DNA of 64,000 nt from Daedaleopsis sinensis (lineage: Eukaryota > Basidiomycota > Agaricomycetes > Polyporales > Polyporaceae). Of this stretch, positions 56,459 to 64,000 are shown piece by piece. The notes beneath the pieces were generated by a model. It worked only from the letters and a program-made list of their open reading frames with translations, searched no databases and was not told the origin of the DNA. Each line of letters begins with the position of its first letter. Within the stretch, counting starts at the first letter, position 1. The translations under genes were made by a program, and so were the position numbers. The stretch is from the NCBI GenBank assembly GCA_033807695.1, contig CM066302.1, forward strand, positions 1-64,000, given 5' to 3'.

Positions 56459-57229
56459 TGAGCACGGTACTGCAGACATGTATAGTTGACGGAGCCCGTA
56501 CCTCCCTCTCTGCTGGCACCCAGTGCCCCGTGCCTGTATCCTGTTATTATGGCCTCTGTTTCTCTTGTGCCCTCGCAGACTATGAAGTTGTACGTACGCG
56601 TTGTATGAATAGTGATTAGTGATCAGTGATCACAGATAAACGCGAGCTGGTCTGGGTGTGCCCGCACACTGGGCATGAGGTGTCCGCGATACGTACGACC
56701 TTTCGCATCCATTCTCCGCTAACTCAACCCTGCGTGGCGGCGCAGTCACGAATCCACCACTGTGATCGCATTACGTGCACGTGCCTTTGGGTTGGTAGAT
56801 TCGCTGGTGTCAATGATGCTCCGATTGTGTTTCCTTTGTCGCTCCGACGAATCGATCCCGACTTGAAGACGACCTCGAACTTGTATTCATATTGTCCTCG
56901 GTACATTCTCATTTGAAGCGCAGTGTACTGTACTGAACTCGTCTTAATATGAACTTGTTGCGACTGATGTCAGAAAAGGGACCTTCTGAGTCCAGAGAGC
57001 TGAAAACGAATGGAATTTCGTGAAGTCGTCGGGTTCAGACGCCTTAAGAGATTTAAGGGTGCGCGCCCTTTTCCTGATGTGATCAGTATACTACTTATAC
57101 TTTATCCATGACTGACCAGACTCGAGTCCGAGTCTACCACCTAGTACTTGCTAATAATCGAGGGTGCTGACTGTACTGAGAGCGCTGACAAAATTCCGTC
57201 AGTAGTCTCAGGATCTCAAGTTCAATACA
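56459..57229. other. Intergenic region
   Basis: No recognised gene. A 62-codon minus frame (56724-56912, YRGQYEYKFEVVFKSGSIRR) is mildly protein-like. Homology to the importin gene begins only at about 57262. Confidence 0.35.
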
Positions 57230-57254
57230 GACTTACTGATGCTGTCTGCCAGGG

Positions 57255-58510
57255 TCTGGTGACCAATCAACCCCGCACAGTCCATCGCTTTCGTGCGGAG
57301 CTTGCGGTACTCGGGCCCGTTCGCATTCTGCATCACGTTCAGCAGCAGCGGCACGATCGCGGAGTAATGCTGCGCATCCCGAACGCTACTGCAGAACGGG
57401 CACACAGGGGCGCACGTACCTTGGCGAACGTCGCGTCGCTCGCGTCGGCGACCATCGCGAGCGTGGTGATGACCTGCTCCTGGACGTACAGCTTCGGCTG
57501 CTTGGACGCGTCTGTCACGGCCGGGTTGAGCAGCCGCAGCAGCCGCTCGACGATCTGGTCGAGGTACGGGATGAGCGTCTCGCGCTCGACGCCCTCGCAG
57601 AAGTTGATTAGGGCCGCCGCCGCGTGCGCGTGTACGCTGGGGGGCGACGGTCAGCGGTCCACCCGCGGGCGAGGGGCAAGGGACGTACCGGGCCTCTGGG
57701 GCTTCGAGCGCGGGAATGAGGGCCGCAAAGATCGGCTGGTGGAACTTCTCCTGGACGACTTCCTGCACAGGCCGTCAGCGGCGCTGTGCAGATTCGAGTC
57801 CACATCATAAGATCGCGACACATACCTCAAGATCTGTGCAGAGCTGTCCACTGACGCGATCCATCAGCTATTCCGTGCGAACGATAGCAAGGACTATAGA
57901 AGAGAACGTACATGCACTGGCAAGCCGCGTGCCGCACCCGCGGATGTGGGTCATTGAACATCGGGACGACGACCCTGCGCACATTCACAGTCAGTACCGT
58001 CCGTGAACACACGCGACGCCGAACACGCACTCGATGACCTTGCCCAGCTCCTGCTGCATGATCTTGCTCGTGCCCTCGGCGATAGCAGCAATGGCCATCA
58101 GGCCCGCATGCCGTAGCCGCCAGTCGTGGCTCGCGAGCATGGCGGGGATGAACGAGAACGCGGCCGCGAGGACGGCCTGGCCGCCCAGCGCGCACGCGAC
58201 ACGGTCGAGCGAGTGCTCGAACGTATGCGGGTACGAGTCATCCATCGGGTCTTCTGCAGGCTGAACGTAGCGTAGCGTCAGCGAACATCCCCACACACGA
58301 CAACGACAGAGAGGGACTACTCACATCCGCCTCGAGCCATGCCTCCGTGTCGTCCTCGGGGATCTCGCTCATGCCCTCGAGGCAGCCGCGGACGATGATG
58401 CTGACCCACGCCTCGACGCCCCTGAGCATCGCTGGCTTCGCCTCGCTGAGCATCGTCATGAACTCGAGCGTGGCTTTTCGGACCTCGTCGTCCTCCCCGC
58501 TCCCGACGGC
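57255..58510 (-). pseudogene. Partial duplicate of the importin-beta-3 gene
   Basis: Internal segment only. The minus strand reads EDDEVRKATLEFMTMLSEAK, WVSIIVRGCLEGMSEIPEDD, LGGQAVLAAAFSFIPAMLAS, VVPMFNDPHPRVRHAACQCM, EVVQEKFHQPIFAALIPALE, AAAALINFCEGVERETLIPY, ITTLAMVADASDATFAK and HYSAIVPLLLNVMQNANGPE, ending KAMDCAGLIG. It matches about 61490-62725 of the gene at the right edge, introns included. Homology ends at an exon/intron junction on the 3' side (57262) and within an exon on the 5' side. Splice signals and frames are kept, but there is no start region, no N-terminal Ran-binding HEAT repeats and no C-terminus. Confidence 0.85.
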
Positions 58511-58621
58511 ACAATTGTTCACGGGACTGCCGCAGACTCGCAAGGGTAGAAGACTTACCGATTCACAGGGTAGAATCGCAATTTGTAGTGTCATGGAGGC
58601 TCGTGCGTGCGGGAACGGAGA

Positions 58622-59949
58622 TCAAACAGGTGCTACGAGACGGGATATGATGGCCTGAGCAAGAACATCTGAGGATCCTCCATCTTCGGCGAGAACCCCG
58701 ATCAACTCCATGTCGCGCACGACCTCATCGAGAAACTCGGCAGCGCCTGACATGTGAGCCACTTTGCAGCACGCAGCATGGAGCTCGAGGTATCGAGGGC
58801 TTGGCAAGGGTAGATGGTTCTCGTCCGGCCGTGGATAGCTAGGAACATCCACGTGATGGACAGTGAACTGCACCGTTTGGGGGAGTTCCAATAATTGTGC
58901 AAGCTCGGGCGGAAAGCATCGCACGTTGTAGGTATGGTCCTGCATGCGAAGGTCAACCTACGCGCTGACACTGAGTCGCGGATGATGAGCATACCTGGGT
59001 AGGTACCTTCTCAAAGTACAACTTCAGGTCATCGAACAGCCCGTGCAACTCACCCCTAAGCGTCAAGATGTTGCCTAACCAGTGGGCTGAGGTTCCTTCG
59101 AGCTCCTTCTGGATGTCACCGTACCCGAAGCGGCTCAAGATTGTCCATACACCGCTCGCCCAATCGACCTGAGCGAACTGACGTCAGCGAATTCGAACAT
59201 CAGGATATCTCACGAACGGAACTCGCCTTCAGGTTGGGGTCATTCACCGCGTTGAAGTTGTTCGTGGATTCCGGCATGATGTGACAACAATTTGTCGTAC
59301 ACAACGTCGTCGCATCCGGGAAAACGCTGGGATCAATCTCCCAGACGGCCATTTCGAGCTTCCCGGTTAACATGCATCGAAAGCCATCGCGAATGAGAGC
59401 CTGTTGATGGCCGTTCAGCGACGAGATGTAGTACACGCGCGCAACGGAGTACATACGTTCTGCTTCGCACCAGAATGGTTTTGAGGTGTCTCGACCAACT
59501 CCTTCTTCATCAAACGCCGTTGCTCATCAAACGACGGTCTGGATGGATGATCGGATGCCACAGGTGTGCGACCTTTGTTCCTCCTGACTGTGCACGCCAC
59601 CTGAATGAATGACATCTGGAGTGCGTAAACAATGGTACTCACAAAGACGGATAAAATGGTTGAAGTACATCTTGCCGAGTCCGTCGAGTTTACTGATAGT
59701 ATCGCGACGATCGGTGTCGAAGCCCCCATCCACCATAGCTGAGATTTCGGTGGCGAGGCATGCACGAGCTGTATCGTTAGGTGCGTATAGGAGAAGGTAG
59801 CCGAGAATGCGAATGTGCATGAGCCTGCGAACATCGTCGTTGCTGGTTTCGCGCTCGGCGACAAGGATGTAGGCGGTGTAAACACTTCGGGTGTTGACAG
59901 GTCTGAGCGATGTGACGAGAGGGTCGTCGTGAGAAGGTAAAGGGGGCAT
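58622..59949 (-). CDS. HNH_2-type nuclease-domain protein
   Basis: Five exons (59949-59643, 59587-59457, 59400-59227, 59168-58995, 58957-58622) give 374 codons in frame. Features in order: LMHIRILGYLLLYAPND, FNHFIRLFRRNKGRTP with DHPSRPSF (N-terminal region), ALIRDGFRCMLTGK with the two-Cys-poor HNH core, CCHIMPESTN (likely catalytic His), GNILTLRGELHGLFDDLKLY (the LT-xxxH-xxFD signature), YLELHAACCKVAHMSGAAEF and C-terminal DGGSSDVLAQAI. This is the architecture of the large HNH-domain family of Agaricomycetes. Intron 3 has a GC-AG boundary (donor AAG/GCGAGT) and intron 4 is only 37 bp. It sits between the two importin copies. Substrate and role are unknown. Confidence 0.8.
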
Positions 59950-60313
59950 GTCGAAAGATTCGAGTGTCGTCGCAATGGTGGTGGTTAGAGAAAACTCGCC
60001 AAGTGCGGCGTTGCCGGGTGGTTCCGTGGCGCTCGTGGAATGCCAGGGAATGCCTGAGCCAAGCTGAGCTCTCTGGCCTCTACCTCTACCTATGCCTATT
60101 TTTCACGCTCTTGCTATGTGCTCAGAGTATACATACGACGAACGGCATTAGCATTAGTACATGATTTTATCCAGACTGCACAACATACTTTGCTTCTACA
60201 CCCGTATATAGCTCTCGCACACGCACACACTCGCACACTCGCAGACTCGCCCCACACAACAGCAGTCATCAGATCCCGAACGCGCACGCACCGGCACCCT
60301 CTGCCTCAGCTAT
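59950..60313. other. Intergenic region between HNH gene and importin 3' end
   Basis: About 360 bp holding the HNH gene promoter side (CTCTACC-rich stretch at 60065-60090 read on +) and CA/CACTCG-rich sequence at 60210-60260. No gene is seen. Confidence 0.5.
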
Positions 60314-63300
60314 CTACCCACCTCCGACACCCTCCTCCTCACCCTCCCAATCCGAGAGGTGGAGCCCGAGCTCGCGCACGCTCGAGACCGCAATGAGCAG
60401 CGGGTGCGAGGGGTCGACCGTCCGCAACAGCTTCGCGAGGTCCTCGAGCGCAAAGTCCTCCATCTCCTCGATCAGCGCGATGTCCTCGCGGTCCTCGCGG
60501 ATCTCCTGCGAGGGGCGCGCCGCCCGCGCCTTGCGCTTGTCTGCGACGCTCTGCAGCTGCCGCTTCGCTGCCTCCGCGAGCGCGGCGTGCAGCTCGGGCG
60601 CGAGCGCCCCGGGCCCGCCGACGACGAGCATCGTGTCCAGGAAGCACTTGAAGAGCGAGGCGAGGAACGACGCGTCCGTCTCGGTCCCGATGCACGTGAT
60701 CAACTGCGAGAACGTTGCGCCGACCATGGGCGGCGTGAGCGTTCCGCTGTGCTTGCCGCACGAAAAGAGAACGGGGACGAGCCTGGAGAGTTCGTCAGCA
60801 CGCATCCAGCGGCGGAGACATGCACGGGGAGGAGACGTACATCGCACATGCCTCCTGAACGCCGTCGTGGATATAGAAGCGCAGGCCGGGGAGCGCGAGC
60901 TCGAGCACTTGCGCGACATAAGGGCCGAACCGCGCGTTGAGCGTCGACGCGTGGATGAGCAGCGTCTCGAACGCCTGGCACTTGTCCTCGAGTGCGGACG
61001 TCTTGATGCCGACCTTCCGGCCGTCCATGGTGATGCTCTCCCACCCGTCGCGGTCTTCGTGCTCTTCGTAGTCGTCTGCGTCGTCAACGCCGTCAGTCGC
61101 TGCGAACGGTCACGTAAGGGACAAGCGGGAGCGTACCGTACACCGAGATGTCGGCCTTGGAACCCGCGACGCGCAGGAGCGGGGGCATGACGACGGGGAG
61201 GTACGGCTCGAACTCCTCCCCGAGCGCCTGGCACACCTTCGCCCACGTCGCGATGAGGAAGTGGCCGAGCATCGTGTCGTTCGGGTCTACCGGGCTATCT
61301 GCTCGCGCCCCAGGATGTCAGCAAGGCCGCGGGCGCGGGCATGCGTAGAGAGCGCAAGACGCACTCTGTATCCGCATGAGGAGCTCGACGAACGTTCTCG
61401 AGTCGGGGCGGAAGACGTCCCGCCCGACGGCGATGGCTGCAGACGCGATGAGCACCCACTCACACGAGAAGACGAGGAGAGGAGACTTGCCGATCAACCC
61501 CGCGCACTCCATCGCTTTCGTACGGAGCTTGCGGTACTCGGGCCCGTTCGCGTTCTGCATCACGTTCAGCAGCAGCGGCATGATCGCGGAGTAGTGCTGC
61601 ACATCCCGAACGCTCCGTGAGCGACCTGCAGACCGAGCTCACACCGGCGTACGTACCTTGGCAAACGTTGCCTCGCTCGCGTCTGCGACCATCGCGAGCG
61701 TGGTGATGACTTGCTCCTGGACGTACCGCTTCGGCTGTTTAGACGCGTCCGTCGCGGCCGGGTTGAGCAGTCTCAGCAGCCGCTCGACGATCTGATCGAG
61801 GTAGGGGATGAGCGTCTCGCGCTCGACGCCTTCGCAGAAGTTGATCAGCGCCGCCGCCGCGTGCGCGTGAACGCTGCAGGCGACAAGTCGGCGGTCAGCA
61901 GCGCGGCCCATCCGCGGACACGGTGGCAAAAGACGTACCGGGCCTCTGGGGCTTCGAGCGCGGGAATGAGAGCCGCAAAGATCGGCTGGTGGAACTTCTC
62001 CTGGACGACTTCCTGCACAGGCCGTCAGTGGCGCTGTGCACCCACGTGAGATTTCAGCACACACCTCAAGATCTGTACAGAGCTGTCCACTAAGGCGGTG
62101 CATCAGCTATTCCGCGCGAACAATGGCAAGGAAGATAGAGAACATACATGCACTGGCACGCCGCGTGCCGTACCCGCGGATGTGGGTCATTGAACATCGG
62201 GACGACGAGCCTGTGCACTGTCAGTACTGTGCCGTGAACACAAACGCGACGCCGAACACGCACTCGATGACCTTGCCGAGTTCCTGCTGCATGACTTTGC
62301 TGGTGCCCTCGGCGATAGCAGCAATGGCCATCAGGCCCGCATGCCGTAGCCGCCAGTCGTGGCTTGCGAGCATGGCCGGGATGAACGAGAACGCGGGCGG
62401 GAGGACGGCCTGGCCGCCAAGCGCGCACGCGACGCGGTCGAGCGATTGCTCAAACGTATGCGGGTACGAGTCGTCGGTCGGGTCTTCTGCAGGCTGAATG
62501 TAGCGTCAGCGAATACCTTCACGCACGGCGACAAGGGACTCACATCCGCCTCGAGCCACGCCTCCGTGTCGTCCTCCGGGATCTCGCCCATGCCCTCGAG
62601 ACAGCCGCGGACGATGATGCTCACCCACGCCTCGACGCCCTTGAGCATCGCGGGTTTCGCCTCGCTGAGGGTCGTCATGAACTCGAGCGCGGCTTTTCTG
62701 ACCTCGTCGTCCTCCCCTGTCCCGTCCTTCTCCTCCCCGGCCGAGCTCTGCACGTCCGGCGGGAACGCGAATGTGCTGGCCCCGCTTGGGTTGGGGCGCG
62801 CGACAGTCGGTGTCGGGCCCGCGTCGACGACAGGTAGGAGGAGGGACGGGAGGAAGGAGAGCAGGGCGGGGATGTGCGGGCGGAAGAGGTGCGGGTTGGA
62901 GGATGCGAGCTCGGTGAGCACGGAGAGGAATGGCGGTTGCTGCGCCCGGGGAAGGCCGGGGAGCGTGTTGAGCATGGGATACATGAGGGCAAGGGCGTGT
63001 GCTTGCTGTGCGAGGTCGGATGCGCAGAGGAAGGCGACGGCCGCGCGAAGGGACGCGAGACGAACCTACAGCGGGTACGACGTCAGCATATGTCCAAAAT
63101 TGGATAGCCAAAAGTGGTGAGACGAGACAAAGCCATGTAACTCGCGACTTAGAGAAGCAAGTCGAGCTCTGGACAGGAGCTCCCCTCGAGCATGCGAGAC
63201 GGAGATCGCTCTGGCGCACTTGCTCGTGGACCGCGCTCAACGCGGCGGCGGGAGCCGGCATCCAAAGCCCCCGAGCGAGAGTGCAGCCTCGACTCTTTGC

Positions 63301-64000
63301 CTATCCCAGCTCGAGGATCATTCCAACTGTGAGGCGCGCTCCGCGTCATCGTGACCGTCACCGCTGGCTCAGTGACAACCTGCGGCTCCTGTCCGGTCGC
63401 ACAGGAAGCCAAAAAAAGCAGATCACGGCGCGTGCACATAAGGACGGCGCACACAAAGGAGGTAGACCCTCACGAGGGAAAGGACGCAGTGCTCGCGGTG
63501 GTAGGTTAGATTGCCCGCGGATGACTCACGCAAAGAAGTGGAAAGACTGAGCAGTAACGACGGAGCGACGGAACCAATGCGCGCACACGCTCCCGGGCGA
63601 GAAGGTAGGAGCGAGTCAACCTATGCAAATACAGTAGACCGATCCATCTCATAACTTGCCCGGGACGACTGCGACGCGGCGAGAGGGGACGGACAGACGC
63701 ATGCGCTGCTGGGAAGGTAGGAATGGACCGCGCTACGCAAAAGCGCGGCGCGGCCCATTCCATACATTACCGGCGGGCATGAGACGCGGCGCGAGGATGA
63801 TCGACCGGTGCAGTGCTCCGGGGTAGTGAGAGAAACGCCCGGAGGTGGGCGTATCTGATAGAAGACGCAGGACCGGACGTTTGATGGACCGGTGCGCAGA
63901 AGGATGAGAGAGAGAGCGGAGGACTGACCTCTGTGCTCTGTGGATCCTGGAGGCCCTTCTGGAGGAGGGAGACGACGGCGTCTGTTTGGAGGTCGAGGAC
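60314..64000 (-). CDS. Importin subunit beta-3 (Kap121/Pse1/IPO5 type), 5' end outside window
   Basis: Multi-exon minus gene of the HEAT-repeat karyopherin family, which carries basic cargo (ribosomal proteins, histones) into the nucleus with Ran-GTP. From the edge inward: LDLQTDAVVSLLQKGLQDPQ (63929-64000), HEAT repeats at 62544-63065 (LPGLPRAQQPPFLSVLTELA, EVRKAALEFMTTLSEAKPAM), 62493-~62255, then VVPMFNDPHPRVRHAACQCM, EKFHQPIFAALIPALEAPEA, LINFCEGVERETLIPYLDQI, HYSAIMPLLLNVMQNANGPE, RDVFRPDSRTFVELLMRIQ, VCQALGEEFEPYLPVVMPPL, DGWESITMDGRKVGIKTSAL and the C-terminus LGLHLSDWEGEEEGVGGG with stop at 60314. The family's typical length is ~1100 residues; the first ~100-250 residues are outside. 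The intron after 61491 is GC-AG, and the intron 63066-63928 is unusually long. Confidence 0.88.
63066..63928 (-). other. 863 bp intron of the importin gene with an inserted hairpin
   Basis: Flanking exons join in frame (LQDPQSTE to VRLASLRAAV). The other introns I resolved here are about 50-55 bp, so this one has probably gained an insertion. At 63720-63761 lies an inverted repeat GGAATGGACCGCGCT / AGCGCGGCGCGGCCCATTCC. A second related GGGCGGC/GGCGGGCATGAGACGCGGCG stretch follows. No ORF with a domain. Confidence 0.6.

Noticed and set aside
1..64000. CRISPR arrays, bacterial operons, rRNA genes
   Set aside because: The sequence is eukaryotic; the regular repeats seen (92, 140, 39, 301 bp) lack the repeat-spacer pattern and no rRNA-like conserved stretches were noticed.

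Overview
The window is the left end of a chromosome of a filamentous basidiomycete, most likely an Agaricomycete. The sequence begins with about 27 uninterrupted CCCTAA repeats. Its genes carry many 50-70 bp introns with ACTAAC-like branch sites. It also contains lineage-typical families: a KDZ transposase with its cysteine cluster, a Crinkler/RHS-type NTPase-nuclease, an HNH_2-type protein, a Zn2Cys6 regulator, and copia, gypsy and LINE debris. Species cannot be named from sequence alone.

Layout. 1-166 telomere; 164-340 telomere-proximal hairpins. 0.4-11.07 kb is a retroelement graveyard (LINE, copia, gypsy pieces, all on the minus strand) cut by three same-orientation copies of a non-coding ~1.5 kb subtelomeric module. 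The right edge of each module coincides with a truncated gene. 11.05-16.9 kb holds an SNF2-type helicase gene (minus) with its motifs intact; its last exon runs into module 3. 17-21 kb holds rearranged, degenerate helicase pieces in a landscape full of paired GACGTC boxes. 21.1-26.2 kb is non-coding and built from a large hairpin, a 681 bp tandem duplication, a TAACAC-rich tract and a 1.24 kb direct duplication. 26.8-31.1 kb is an apparently intact KDZ transposase (11 exons, 1220 codons), followed by an array of ~92 bp repeats. 32-37 kb is mostly unannotatable but holds a convincing three-exon 89-codon gene. 37.3-40.9 kb is a damaged Zn2Cys6 transcription factor gene. 41.8-43.3 kb is C-rich low-complexity DNA, 43.5-44.0 kb a 301 bp tandem duplication, and 44-52.4 kb has no recognisable family.

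From 52.4 kb on the window becomes more gene-like: a possible KDZ-associated/LRR chimera (minus), a Crinkler/RHS-like gene (plus), a partial duplicate of an importin gene, an intact five-exon HNH-family gene, and the parental importin-beta-3 (Kap121/IPO5 type) gene, whose start lies beyond the right edge.

The genes do not form a pathway. The unifying theme is chromosome-end biology: capped broken genes, a telomere-linked helicase, mobile elements and fast-evolving nuclease families grading into conserved housekeeping sequence at the right.
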